Shown in pieces: positions 10,232-22,105 of a DNA stretch of 64,000 bases. The translations under genes and the position numbers were made by a program. The notes below the pieces were generated by a model, which saw nothing but the letters and a program-made list of their open reading frames with translations, was not told the origin of the DNA and searched no databases. This DNA comes from Venturia oleaginea (Eukaryota; Ascomycota; Dothideomycetes; Venturiales; Venturiaceae). The stretch covers positions 1,302,001-1,366,000 of the forward strand of contig JABMLP010000009.1 of assembly GCA_013176395.1 (NCBI GenBank), written 5' to 3'. Position 1 is the first letter of the stretch. Each line of letters opens with the position of its first letter.

Positions 10232-10931
10232 TGGACAAACTAAGTTTGTCATAGTTTATTTGCGTGGAAGCTAGGTGGGATGGTTTGGTATATACATCTG
10301 TTCATCTTACAGAGGAACAAAATGCTAGACTGAGGCAATCTTATCCTAGACAGAGAGAGAGAGGTATCTTTGGATTTTGTAAGGATCAATTGATCTCGAT
10401 GATAGTGGGTACTTCGAATCATTCATTCTCAACCACGTTTGCACCATGGAATTAGCAAAAGTTATATCACCGATGATATATACATCCTGCGCGCCGTTGG
10501 TGCCTTCGCGTACGCTTAGCTTACAGACAGAGCTTCCACCTTCATCACTCCCATAGGCCCCAGCCTAAAATTCGTCATGGCTCGATGTGCAGACGTAACA
10601 GTTGACCACAAGAAAGCTTAGTAAAGCGACTCAAGTCTCAGAGACAAGGCAGGGAATACACTTAAGGAGATCATTGGTGGGGAATCACGGGGGTGTTGCT
10701 ATGGCAAAAGTGGTATAGAAAGGAACAACGCAGTTTGATATGAACGGTCTGGACGCCCTTCTAAGAATGGTCTTTGAATGGACCAGAGGGAGAGCGAAGA
10801 TGGGAAAGACGTATCAAGATGCATCGGGAGGATGAAACTAGGTGAGAAATGAATGCCACCATTGCCATGCCTCCATAATGCTATACTATTATGACTTCCA
10901 ATTTTCCCGTCGGCCAGCCAAGCCACTCACC
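10232..10931. other. Intergenic, nothing recognised
   Basis: 700 bases between tRNA-Asp and the stop codon of the DUF3445 gene. This includes tRNA upstream sequence and the 3' UTR of the minus-strand gene. No coding or repeat signal is seen. Confidence 0.45.
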
Positions 10932-12513
10932 TTAATATCCTTGATTACGGTGCCATTTCTCCTCCCAGCCAGGAAAGAAAGGACTCGCATCAAGTGTATG
11001 CGGTTCCCAATCCTTCTCAATCAACCCCTTTTCGATTTGTTCCTTCTCCATTTTTTCCAGCTCGGGAAGTGCGACATGCTCAACATGCCATGTGTTTTTG
11101 TACTCCATCAGACTCTTCTTTCCATCCTTGCAAATCTTCATCAGCAATGAGGGGACATAGGGCTCGTCTCGGAAGCTCTCGATGGGTGTAAAGAGTGCCT
11201 TGAAATTGAAGACGATGGCACCGGACAAAGGAAGGCGGCGGAGAGTCTGCCAATCAACGCGGAGGTGGCATTGAGATGGCGTTAAGCCTGGTATTTGTGT
11301 TGCTCGAAGAGCTTCGTGAGGAGAGCCTGGGGGCATATACAGGGGCTTGTCTACTTCTAGACCCCATGAGCCGCGTTGGATACATTTATCCGTCGGTTTC
11401 TTAGAGAAGTAGCTGCAACTGAATTAGTGTTGTTCTTCACTACGATCGGCGAGGCCAGAGGCTTACCGGTCCATCGAGAACTGCATCTTTTCTTTATAGT
11501 CCGGAATTGGCTTGTGGATCTCAGGTAACGTCATTCCGATCTTAGAGGCGACGTTCCAGCCTAAAGCACTGCAAATCACGCCAGCACGGAACTTGTAGTA
11601 GCCAGTATCGGTATCGCGTAGGGTGATTCCAAAGTCTTCGGGCACGTTGTTGAGAATAACTTCAAGAGATGGCGTGGCTTTGAGGTCTGACACCGATCCA
11701 AGAATGCTGTTGTGGAAAAGCATGTTTTCTACGTCAAGTTTGAAGTACTGCGGATATCTTGCACAGAGAAATTGCAGACACATCTCCATGAGCTCTTTGC
11801 ATGCTAACTCGGAGCCCGGTAGCATATCAAGAACACCTTTGCCGTGTTGTGCGAAGAGATCTTGACGTTGCTTGATGCGTTGAACGTAGGTATTCTCGAG
11901 CTCTAACCACCAATCCGTCTCCATCTTACTGATTGCTATATTCATGTCAGCGGGTCATGAGCGATACTGAAATATTGTACTTACACATGGTTTGATGGTA
12001 AACCCATCGGAACGGCCTGTATGGTCTCGGAAGAGCTTTCATGATGTCAAACTCAGGGTAGGCCTTAGGTAGAGGTACGCCGCTCAAAGTAGCGTAATCT
12101 GGAAAGTCGCCCAATGCTTTGATTTCCTCGGCGGAAAACTCGCAGGGGGTGTAAGCTTTTGGATCCGCGTGCTCATAGGGTACATCGATTGGTACACTTT
12201 TCCTTCCTCTTTCCTCAGATGCCGCATCGAGTGTACTTGGCTTGGGATTGATTTTGAACAATATTGGAGCAACAGTTTCCAGGGTAAATCGTCGAGATGG
12301 CGGGAACACCTCGCGGTATTCAGCACCAGCAGTGTCCGACGGGCTTTTCTCCAGTGAAATAGATCGTGGCGGAGTTGATGCACCTGAAGTTCTCCTTCCA
12401 CGAAGATGAAGACGTTCCAATATCAAATTTCTCTTAGGTTTGCTAGATAGCAGGTACATCGTGGTGGAGGCCAAAAAGCTAATCCCTAGGAGGAGTAATA
12501 GTCTGCTGTCCAT
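10932..12513 (-). CDS. DUF3445 / haem-dependent oxidative N-demethylase-like protein
   Basis: Exons (minus) 12513-11985, 11935-11467 and 11412-10932 give 492 residues. Residues 1-20 form a hydrophobic segment (LLLLLGISFLASTTMYLL) that looks like a membrane anchor, with the catalytic part facing the cytosol or ER side. The body resembles the fungal DUF3445 (PF11927) family: PFRWVYHQTM, AISKMETDWWLELE, DLFAQHGKGVLDMLPG, and a late HLRVDWQTLRRLPLSGAIVF segment. Known members of this family bind haem and relate to the alpha subunit of oxidative N-demethylases; the substrate of fungal members is unknown to me. Introns of 49 and 54 nt are GT-AG with consistent phases. The start is the ATG directly before the anchor. 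Confidence 0.8.
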
Positions 12514-13931
12514 GGTGTCTGAGTTGTGCGAGGTAGATCTAGGGTGTTTTATCTGGTGAAAACAAAGGTCATAGGAGCTTTGATAACGAGTTTCTCAAAT
12601 GAGGAAAAAGCACTGACAGCGTATGAGAGATGCAAGAATGACTTGAGAAAGACAACGTAACAGTGACAGATGATAGAGAGTGATATACAAACATGGGAAC
12701 GGGTGGAAATGATAGGCATCATATGTGAATTGTGCAACCCGATTAAGACGCTTATCGTAGCGGGGTTAAGGTTGTGCATTCCAGTACCATTAGGGAAGTA
12801 TTGACCTTTCCAAAGGTCCCCAACAATGGCGCACTGTAGTAAGTTTGATATATTCTGTGGGGGAGCTCGAAAACACACGGGGAATGATAGTGTCACGTCC
12901 GATGCTGAGCAAGGTTATCTCGGTCCAATTGCCTGACGATCTGTTCCGGCGCGCTTTATACACTACGCCCAATAGGGAATGTGAGTCCTGGGAGGGGTTT
13001 TGTCCAACTGGTATTGTTGCGTCGCCCATTGAAGCAAGTGTTCCCACAGAGTACGACACAAGTATGTTTGATGAAGCGTGGGAAATAGTGTTGAACTTGA
13101 GAAGAGAGAAGGTTGTGATTAACGGAGAAAAGAAGTGAGGGATCTTCACCTAGGCCGGAAAGGTCACGTGCTGGAAGACATATTTCTTGACCACCAAAAC
13201 ATCTACACCTCTCCTTTACCGATTCTACAGCTGTCCACGGGTGGAACTGAACGCCTTTGTCTTCCCATCCTTGTGTGATGGAAGCAGATACGCGGCTGCT
13301 TACACCATGCCGTCGATTTACGAGATAACGGACATCCCGAGCTCTACCTCGACCACGGAAGTATGGAACTCCCAATTCGAGTCCTCCATATACGGTACAG
13401 CCGAAAGGCTTATGGCAAGATGCATACAGAGTCAAGGACAATATTGCTCCGAATCTAGAATATCACGCCATGTCCACTTTTCTCCCTCCCCCGCTTCTGG
13501 CAATTTTCGAGTGTAGCATAGGTTTGGGAAGAGACGGGACAAGAACACATTGGACGACTTCTTTTCGGATAAGACTGCAGACTCGGAGTCTCGGTTGCAC
13601 CCTTGACCCTTTTGGTACTCATTATCCATGATCTTGTCTCTCAACTCAATCCTTGTTTCCTCTCAAAGCCGGACGATGCCGGTTCTGGGGCTTGTTTGTT
13701 TGCAAGCAATGGCGATGTCTTTTATCAGTCTAAGAGGATGCCCTTACGTCGAGTTCACAGTCGTCCCCATTGAAAGAGACGGAATACCACGAGCAACAAC
13801 ACTACCGATAAGTGCGGCCAAAGCGACCAATATCAATATCTGACAAACTTCTCCTCAACTTCTTCGACCCAAATAGCGTGCTTCCAACTATATCAATGAT
13901 TTTTTGAGAAATTATACTATATTATATCTAA
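12514..13931. other. Intergenic; unresolved weak ORFs
   Basis: Between the start of the DUF3445 gene and tRNA-Leu. A minus-strand ORF at 12790-13149 begins with a hydrophobic stretch that could be a signal peptide (MKIPHFFSPLITTFSLL), but an opposite-strand ORF covers the same bases and neither resembles a family. No gene is called. Confidence 0.35.
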
Positions 13932-14035
13932 GGGAGGATGGCCGAGTGGTTAAGGCGCTGTGTTTAGGTATATGAGTTATTTCATAACGACATCCGCAGT
14001 TCGAAAGAGCGGGAGTTCGAACCTCCCTCCTCTCA
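13932..14035 (+). tRNA. tRNA-Leu(TAG) with a 25-nt intron
   Basis: Acceptor stem GGGAGGA pairs with TCCTCTC at the 3' end (one G-U), with discriminator A. GGCCGAGTGGTTAAGGC is the characteristic leucine D arm. The anticodon stem is CTGTG/CGCAG, and loop TTTAGG gives anticodon TAG. The intron after position 37 spans 13969-13993. An 11-nt variable arm precedes the T arm GGGAG-TTCGAAC-CTCCC, as expected for a type II tRNA. Confidence 0.93.
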
Positions 14036-15328
14036 TCAATGGCCAAGTTATATTTTTGCAAGCTCTTCCTTGATCATCTTTTTACCCTTGATGTTTCACT
14101 AGCCTAGCTTTTTTTTCGACCTAGCCTCCTTTTTGCCTAAATAACTTCACTGAATTTACGAATTATCGTCAGTTGGCAGTCTCTGTTGGAGCATAAATTG
14201 AATCATCGTAGTTGTCGTGAGCCAAATCTGAGACCTAGACCGTGAGATCACATCACAGTCAACTCAATCGATCGAAGATCAGGTATGCATCATAACAGTT
14301 ATGCTCAGATCCATGGCCACAAATTCTGTCTTCATCCTCTTACATATCTTTCAGAAGCTTAATTTTGCGACCATTCAATGAGAAGAACTATTGCACGATG
14401 CGAAGCAGGAACAAAAGACAAGCCGTGACCGATCTCTAGGTGGACAGAAGAAAAGAAGCCGATCACCGAAGTGGGGGCAGTTCTTCCGCCTCTCGATTTC
14501 AATGAGTCTCGAATAAGACTTGGGAGAGGCCCTCGAATGATGAGATAGCTGGATTGCCCTGGTGAACGTGGCTCTGAGCTATCAGGGCTGGGGATATTGT
14601 GAGACTTTTCCCATGATTTCCCCTTTCCGCGTTGCGCTCGTAGCCAGTAAAACTGAAAAGTCGGAAGACGAACTGACACGATTCGTAACTGCTTTGGGAC
14701 GGAAGCCTCAAATATTCGACAGACTCGCGTTCTGGGAATGCAGCCTGAAGCAAAATATGAATCGATTGCTCCTCCCTCTACAATTTATTCAAGAAAATAA
14801 TTCCACGGCCCCAGGTATAATGCAAGTGGAGATATAATGCATGTAACCAATCAACGATCCTCCATTTCAAGCCATCCGCTTTTGGCATCTTCTCCCAGCC
14901 CAATCCCAATTAATCCAAAAGAAAGAAGTCCATTAACTAGATCCAAAATCTAAAAGCCTTACGGCAATCCCAATTAGGTATAAACTGAAAAAGAGCAAAC
15001 CAAGATGCAGTAGATTCAGTGCGAACTCAAATCAAACCAAAAAGGATAGTACTACGTTCAAAAAGTATGTGTAGTAAGTAAGACGACCAGCGACAAACTC
15101 CAAGAAGAGAAGATGTAGGTACGAAAAATGATTCGCTTCTCCGGAAAGCGCCACGCTAATACGACGACAAGAATGTAGCTTTGTCCAACAAAACAAGTAA
15201 TAAGAGTCGCCAAATACCCTGTTGGCATTCCTTTCCTAAATCGCCAGATACTGCTCGCCCATGACAACAATATGAATATATCATATCGATATGAAGCAAT
15301 GAGCTAAGGAATGCCAAAGCAAGGAGGT
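14036..15328. other. Intergenic, nothing recognised
   Basis: 1.3 kb downstream of tRNA-Leu and of the CM1-protein stop codon. It includes T-runs just after the tRNA (14050-14135), where Pol III would terminate. ORFs at 14359-14840 overlap on both strands and have no features of a real gene. Confidence 0.45.
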
Positions 15329-17140
15329 TCATCGTAGAGTCGTTTTCCTTCTCTCCGGTTGTCCCGGTCTCCCAGTATTGAGACCAGCACTAAGCCTATG
15401 CGAGAAAGCCTTCTTCACAAGCCCAGTCGGGGCCAGCTGAGGAGTCGTTGTGACCCCAACACCAAATGAACCACCATGCGTTGGCGATTGTAATCCTAGC
15501 AAATCTGTCGGGGTTACAGATGAGCTTCTCAGACTTGAGACTGGTGCAACTTGAAGCGTTGACATGGGGAACATCTCGCCCATCCCGTCACTGTGGAAAA
15601 GAATATCTCTGTCTCGCAGACTGAGAGATGGTGGCCATTCTGGGTATTTTCGAGGCCAATTGTTGTAATTGACCGGAGTTCGAGCTGGAATTATTGGAGG
15701 CTGTTGTCGCTGGATTGGCGCGGAATTTCGGGCCTGGTATAACTTCTGGGACGGCGTGGCTGCTGAATCAGACACGGCTGATATAGAGTGTGAAAGCTGA
15801 GATGGGGACATTACGGTGCTGAACATTTCCTCATCCGAAGGTGTGGCACTAAAAACTGTCACAGAGGGGGTAGTGTTCGTGTTTCGCAGCGGTGTAGATG
15901 CATGTATCCTCCGGTTGAATTCGCCCTGAGCAAAAAGAGTGCTGAGCTGGCGTGTGTCTGGTGTCCAAGGTGGCTTCTCCTGTCGACTAAACTCCATCGT
16001 CGTTATTGCCCTCTGCAGTGGAACCTTGGCCTTTGGCTGTACTCCTGGTGCTGGTGTTCTTCGGCGCAAGAGGCGTTCCGGCGCAGGTGGTAGGCTAGGT
16101 GTGTCGATGAAAGACGACAGGAGCGAATCCTTTGAGGCCGTAGACTGAAGCCCCAGCTCCTTGTTGAATTGTGCTCCCTTCTCTTGTGCCCGCACCATTT
16201 GAGCGGCTCTGTCAGTGAATCGTGGGTTCCTTGGTGTATTATTGGGCGTAGTGTCTGCGCTGAAGTAGTCCGAGTCCAGAGGGGTAGGTAGCACGCCCAA
16301 GTGAGTAGAATTCCCCGGCGGCTTCAACGACCCAGCCTTCCTTGGAGGTGTTCCCTCAGCATCTCCACTGAAGTAGTCTGATCCAGGTCTTGGTGGCGCG
16401 TCTGGTCGCAAAGCCACTTTCTCCAGCTTCTCACATTTTATTCCTAATGTCTGAATAATCCCCGCCGCCTCTTCAATTGCAAGCTGCCTCAACTTGATCC
16501 CCTCGTCGCGTTCTTCCAGCTCTTTCAACAGGTCCTCGTTCATCTCCGTGATTTCCTGATATGAAGCCCGGGTCCTCTCCAACTCTTCCTCGGTAGAAGC
16601 AATGTTCCTACTCAAAAGTTCCACTGCGTCATTGAGATCCTGAGCACTGCTCACTGCTTGTTCCAACTCATCGTGCAGCTGATTCATTCGCTCCTGTTGC
16701 ATAGTAATTTTCAATTTGAGATCAAAGTTGTCCTTTTCCAATTTGTCCAATTTGTTTCCTGTCTCTCTCTGTCCAAGATTCGCGTTTGGGGACAGCGATG
16801 ATTTCGTGGTGCCAATATCACTGGCTCTTCGCGCTTTCTGCGGTCTTCGTCCAGTGCTTGTGCGCAACACGTTGCGCTCTTCATCTGAGGAAGGCATCCA
16901 TTCATCGTGCGCACCCTTTTGTTGTGTGGTCCCAAGTCCCACCCTGGCTCTCCGCGGCGTCGTAGATTGCGATCGTGGGGTTAGTCCCTTTTTCTCCCTC
17001 AATGCGTCGCGCAGAAAGTCTGATTGTGGTTGGACATCCCCAGAAGATGTCCTAGATCGTTGTGATGGCGTGGTACTCAATCGCCGAGGTCGGGAGGGCA
17101 CCGAGCCTCGAGAAGCTGGTGGAGTACACTGATTTGACAT
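15329..17140 (-). CDS. CM1 (centrosomin N-terminal motif 1) coiled-coil protein
   Basis: A single uninterrupted ORF of 603 residues. Residues 1-125 are Ser/Arg/Pro-rich and disordered. Residues about 131-165 (LDKLEKDNFDLKLKI...) fit the CM1/Cnn_1N motif that recruits and activates the gamma-tubulin complex at microtubule-organising centres. A coiled coil follows to about residue 240, with the heptad-rich EEELERTRASYQEITEM region. The rest is low-complexity, with repeated SDYFSGDAEGTPPR and SDYFSADTTP segments that look like phosphorylation sites. It is shorter than the large scaffolds Mto1/ApsB or Pcp1, so it may be a dedicated small CM1 adaptor. The motif call is from memory of the family consensus; the spindle-pole or septal role is inferred. 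Confidence 0.75.
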   Translation of the reverse strand: MSNQCTPPASRGSVPSRPRRLSTTPSQRSRTSSGDVQPQSDFLRDALREKKGLTPRSQSTTPRRARVGLGTTQQKGAHDEWMPSSDEERNVLRTSTGRRPQKARRASDIGTTKSSLSPNANLGQRETGNKLDKLEKDNFDLKLKITMQQERMNQLHDELEQAVSSAQDLNDAVELLSRNIASTEEELERTRASYQEITEMNEDLLKELEERDEGIKLRQLAIEEAAGIIQTLGIKCEKLEKVALRPDAPPRPGSDYFSGDAEGTPPRKAGSLKPPGNSTHLGVLPTPLDSDYFSADTTPNNTPRNPRFTDRAAQMVRAQEKGAQFNKELGLQSTASKDSLLSSFIDTPSLPPAPERLLRRRTPAPGVQPKAKVPLQRAITTMEFSRQEKPPWTPDTRQLSTLFAQGEFNRRIHASTPLRNTNTTPSVTVFSATPSDEEMFSTVMSPSQLSHSISAVSDSAATPSQKLYQARNSAPIQRQQPPIIPARTPVNYNNWPRKYPEWPPSLSLRDRDILFHSDGMGEMFPMSTLQVAPVSSLRSSSVTPTDLLGLQSPTHGGSFGVGVTTTPQLAPTGLVKKAFSHRLSAGLNTGRPGQPERRKTTLR

Positions 17141-19230
17141 GACTGGGTTGTCAATGTCAATTCGTGACTAGAAGAACGTGATATGACCCAGATGTCGAAG
17201 ACGAGGGGGGACGGATGCGAATTTGGATATATTTCTTTTCGAGAAGGGGAGTGGATAGTAGGCGAATCCATCAATTCCAGTACAAGGAAAACTCTGGTGG
17301 ACCGTGACCGTGGTGGAGAGACACTTTAGAATAGGCGCTGGACGTGGCACACCCAGGGATACGCAGATCTGATGGTGACGAGAAAATAGGTTTGTTTGCG
17401 AATAGGTATGAATTCAAGTAAACGCGATGAAAAGCCCGTCACGATGGAGATAGCCGTTTGTCTTGCAGTAGTTCTAAGAAGTGGAAAGGACAATTGACTA
17501 TTAAATCGCGAAAATATGCTTGATGCCGCGCACGGTCAGGACGCCGCCTTATGCGTCCTTTTGGAGTCAGCCAAGTTCACGCGCTAAACAGCAAGAAGCC
17601 TGTCGCCTCGTCGTCCGAGGCTCTTCCCGCCCGTCCGGTTGAACAAATGGCTGCGCGCCGTCACCGCCACCAAGGGCCTTGATTCCATTCCCCCTTCTGA
17701 CATAACGTGACACTCGACAATTCACTCTGCACTCGAGCAAGCCGTTTGGATTGTGGAACATCATCTTGAAGACTGTCAAATGGCCGTTTAGTGCCGCATG
17801 AGGCACCAAGGCTTCCTCATCATCCTGCGGCATGCAGAAGAAGCTTTGGTGCGTTTCGGATCGTATACAACCAATCCAGTGCGACTCCGCGCGAACTTGC
17901 TTCTGCTGCAGGAGAGAGAACATTCACTGTACGACCACTTGAACACGGCAGCAGCTATATAAAAAGCAGTTCAATGTAGGGAAGGAAAGGAAGGGACCAG
18001 AGCATCGGGAAACCGTTCGATGGATTCCCTCTCCGAAGACATGGCGTTCTTATCCGAACAAGCACAAGGTTGTCTTTATTTCTCCATCACAACCGTGGAT
18101 GTGATATATCCGATTCGGAAACAATCACAATGTCCAGACTCTTGACTTCCGAGGATACTTTCCGAATTGTACCTAGCCTAGACCCGTAGCGAGGACGACA
18201 AAGGACCGCGAGCTTTCTCGAATCCGTAAAGGTTGATCCATGTTGTTCCCTCAACAAGCTGCATAAGAAAGGAGCGACTTTAGCCACCATGTAGATCCGG
18301 CTCTGTTGAGTGTACGCCGCTCACGAGTTTGTCCTTGAGCTGCATGTTAACTTTGCCATAGACCGATTATACAGTGTGTTGATTGACTTTGTTTACAATC
18401 TTGTGAAAGATTCCTATGTAAATCTCCGGTACCCTACACTGATACTCGTAGTATTCGATAGCGACAGCGAGAGCACCTTCCGAGACGATCCTGTGCCGGA
18501 GTTTCTGTCAGCAATCGGATGGTCCTCGGAAATTTGGGGGTGTTCCTGGCGTTGGTCTTCGATGCCTAAAATTAGGACGTAGGACCCAAAGTTGAGTTGA
18601 ATTCGTGGTGTTGTTGTTCGGTGACGTCGGAACTGGGCTGTTTTAGACAAATTCGCATATCGCCTCGTAAGAAAAGGTATCACGCTTACGGTCCAGGAAA
18701 CACATGATCTTACTATCCTGATTAGTACACCGCATCTGCTTCGTTCGTTATCGCGCTATGTTCGACTGCTCAAGAAACACGATGTTCGAGGTTCGACATC
18801 AGCAAGCCAACGAGAACGGAGAACCAGTCCAAAGTATCTTGTCTATTGCTTGCCTATCTTGAAACCATTGGCTGCACATCTCTTGACATGGAGAACATTC
18901 CGGCCAGCTCATATAGTTCCGCAAGTCAATGAGTTCAAAGACTATTGTCTAGTTTGACGAGAGAACAAAGGTTACAACATGATCACAACAACGGCCTTGC
19001 CTGTCTCGCGCTCATGGTTTCCGAATAAAACGTTCAACGTCGCCGAGCATCGGGTGGGCATCAGCTCGCCTTGTTCGCGAGCTTGGGAGAAATCTTGTAA
19101 ATTCCCGAATTGTTGGCGTTCATTTCGGCATTTCAAATCATAGTCATACAGTCCAAGCCCGGAGTTTTGGTGTGCCTCTCCATTCGCCACCAATCTTTGC
19201 AAAGAAGGCACAGTGCTCATCCGGAACAAT
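17141..19230. other. Intergenic, no gene seen
   Basis: 2.1 kb between the starts/ends of two minus-strand genes. It includes the promoter of the CM1 gene (17141 onward). Scattered ORFs below 120 codons on both strands show no domain, signal peptide or consistent introns. No repeats were noticed. Confidence 0.45.
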
Positions 19231-20202
19231 TCATCGTGCTCTCCGGTTCAACACCTCCGATATTTGTGCTATTCCAGTCTCCACCACGCCATTTTGATCA
19301 GTATCCGCTGTGTGGTCCCTATCCTCTCCTTCCAACCTCCTTCGCAATGCCTCTGCAGTAAGTCTTTTGTTCTTCTGTCCTACTACCCAAGATGGCACGC
19401 GCCAAGATGTGGCAGGAAGCACTTCATTCCGGTATGCATATCCCACTGTCCAGCCTACGAATGCCGGGAGTATTGAGCTCGGAAATTGTGATAGCGCCAA
19501 CTGGAGTGCGAACATGTAGTATATGGTCTTGGATGTCAGGGCTACTGTACTATTTCTTATAGCTGTAAATTGTGCCGCTGCCGATTGGGTGGCTGTAGGA
19601 TTCGAGGTAGCAGTAGAGGCTCCATTGGAAGGTCTCACCATCCCAATACTGTAGCGGTACGTGGAAGGGATTGCGGCGTGGTATTGCGCGAGGATTGCGA
19701 AGAGAATCGGGGTGGGACCTGCAGGAAGATAATTGATGTTGCCGAATGACCAAGGACGGAGCACGAGGGCAAGGAGGAGTGGTGGGAGGAAGATTGTATA
19801 TGGCAATATGACGAGAAGGAAGGACTGGGACGCATTCAAATCAGTGTCATAGTCTATTCTCATCACGAATTGGCAAGACCTACAGCGAACTTTCTGCTTC
19901 CCCATAACCGTTCCACAATGCGTAGGTTGTAGAAAGTCATGGCGGCGAAGAGAACTTCAGTGGAGTTCGTATAGCATAACTGTTGCTTCTGTTAGCACTG
20001 CCTAGACGACCAATTTGATTATAATAGAACTCGCCTGCCACGTCAAGATCCTCCAGAATTGGTGCCATACCCATATATGCGGGACGATTTGAATATAGAA
20101 GTAGTACTTTATGTCAGTGATGCTTGCTATGAGGGCGGAAATGACCACGAATATGAGCAGGAGTCGAGAGACCGGCGCGTATTTGAAGCCCGACGTAAGC
20201 AT
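19231..20202 (-). CDS. DSC2: Dsc E3 ligase complex subunit 2 (rhomboid-like, UBAC2 family)
   Basis: Exons (minus) 20202-20035, 19979-19884 and 19824-19231 give 285 residues. The N-terminal part ([65 protein letters not shown]) is the Dsc2/UBAC2 rhomboid-pseudoprotease pattern, with several membrane spans. The Dsc complex is a Golgi/endosomal ubiquitin ligase needed for cleavage of SREBP in fungi and for hypoxia growth. The first intron (19980-20034) has a GC donor (CAG|GCGAGT); only this join gives TWQ-LCY. The second is GT-AG, 59 nt. A C-terminal UBA domain is not evident. The frame stays open to an upstream ATG at 20286, so an extra 28 residues are possible; I prefer 20202 because family members start just before this segment. 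Confidence 0.85.
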
Positions 20203-20637
20203 CCTGAACGATTTGACATGTTTGGATTGTACAATGTTCATGTACTCGTGGCTTTTGCTGTCATGAAGCTTCAGCACAGACTCCATCTATTGTACGCGCT
20301 ACTTGATCCGGATCCGGATCCTGAAAGTTCTTCACTTTCATCCTCAACAATCTCAACATTGTTTTCAAAGCTGAGCCTTCCTCGATAATTGCATTTGATG
20401 GATTGAGCATTCTCCCTTCAATTGAAACACTATCTAATTCTAATCCAGAACATCAACCATACATCACAGTCGATAGTCCTCCGACAACAATGACCTCTAG
20501 GCTTTGAGCCTCATTCTTACTGCCTGTCAAATTGGTGCTGAAGACTCGCGGCGATGTCCTGACCTCATTGTCTACTCGCGGAGTGAAGACTGGAGAAGAA
20601 GAAATACTCGAGCGACAGCGCTGACCTCTGGAATGAG

Positions 20638-20862
20638 ATGCGGGAGCGATTTAATGGAATGGCGGCGGAAACGGACTCGGAGCGGTCATCCTTCAATGAT
20701 ACTTGGGATTTCTACGGTCATACCTTAGAGAAACATCTTGCGAATCGGGACAAGAGCCACCAAGAGCTGCAGAAGAGAATTCAGCTCCTCCGGACATGTC
20801 TGCAATCCAGTCACAAGCAAACCCGCGAATACCTCCTCGACCTCCGTGCCGATCAAAACTGA
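20638..20862 (+). CDS. Possible small helical protein (weak)
   Basis: A 74-codon ORF starting at an ATG. It reads like a helical, charged protein (EKHLANRDKSHQELQKRIQL), which is less random than neighbouring ORFs. It starts about 440 bases from the DSC2 start on the opposite strand. I recognise no family and cannot find a convincing upstream exon, although the frame is open for about 50 bases before the ATG. It may be the last exon of a small gene. Confidence 0.25.
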   Translation: MRERFNGMAAETDSERSSFNDTWDFYGHTLEKHLANRDKSHQELQKRIQLLRTCLQSSHKQTREYLLDLRADQN

Positions 20863-22105
20863 TGGCCCAGAGTTTTTGACAATTGACCAAGCAAAGTTGG
20901 CATGAAACAGGCTTTTCGCTGCAGACTCGACATTTACTCCGTCACTAGTCTCGACTAGAGACCCTCAACATGAAATTGGCTATGACATCTTCTGCTGGAG
21001 CCAAATTCTGTTATGCTATTCTCTCGAGAGTGGCTAGGCGCCTGCCCTGATCGCGCGAAGAGAACGTGCGGTATTCCAGAGTTCCGGAACGGCGATTTGG
21101 GCACCAGACACTTGGGGAAACTGTTCATGGGGGCTGGCTAATAGCGTCGATAACATTAAATTCTTGCCATCATCACCATCTGCTCTCAGAAAAATACTGC
21201 GTCCCCGGGGCATTCAAGAAGCTCACGACTCCATACATCAATCAAGGGGCGCCAGGCCAAACCGTAAGACTCCCATCCTTCACTCACTCGACAAATCCAT
21301 AGATGCCAACCTTCCTCACACTCCATTCCAAACCTCCACCAAACATCCCCAGACCATTCTTCCAATCTGGACATCGAGTCCATTTGTACCATCCGAATCC
21401 ACTAGACAACAAACAATGCCGCTACGACCCAGCTGTACAGAAGTGGACTCGTGATAGCTTCAAAGATTCGAAGCGCTCAGTTCACCAAAATAAAATGCGC
21501 GATCATTGGAGCGTACATTGACCTTCACTACAACTATAAATGCACAAAAGTAAAGCAATCTCATCTTCCACCTTGAACCCGTCCCACTCGAGATGGCCAG
21601 CCTCTCTGGCCATCATTTCAATACCGAAACATAGGTTGGATTTAAAAGAGCTTGAAACTCCATTTCGGACTATGCTCTTTTCCTCTTAAGCCAATCTCGA
21701 CGGAACAAGCTTCCTGACAACCATCTCTTCGTAAAGTTCCACAATGTCAGCATACTGTGAAATAATACACTATCCTTCCCTGTCAAGTAAGGAAGGACTT
21801 GAATCGAAAGCTGCGAACTCGTTGGCTAGCCAACTAATTCTACAGTTGTCCTAAACCGGTTACAGTATCACTAACAATTCACTAGCTGAATCATTGGATG
21901 AGGTATACCGTCAGTGATTATTTCGCTGAGTACGTGATATACCCAATATATCTGCTCCATGCGTGGCAATATAGTCTCACAAATCCGTTGCCCATCCCGG
22001 CCGTCAAAATTCGCGCTTACAAAATTTCCCATCAAAATTTGTGTTCCAAGATTGTCCACCACAATAAACCACGCGAAATAAATACTCAACCCGTCTCCTA
22101 CCGTC
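20863..22105. other. Intergenic, no gene seen
   Basis: About 1.2 kb between the weak small ORF and the stop of the MFS gene. No domain, tRNA or mobile-element ends noticed. The DSC2 upstream region lies to the left, at 20203-20637. Confidence 0.4.
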
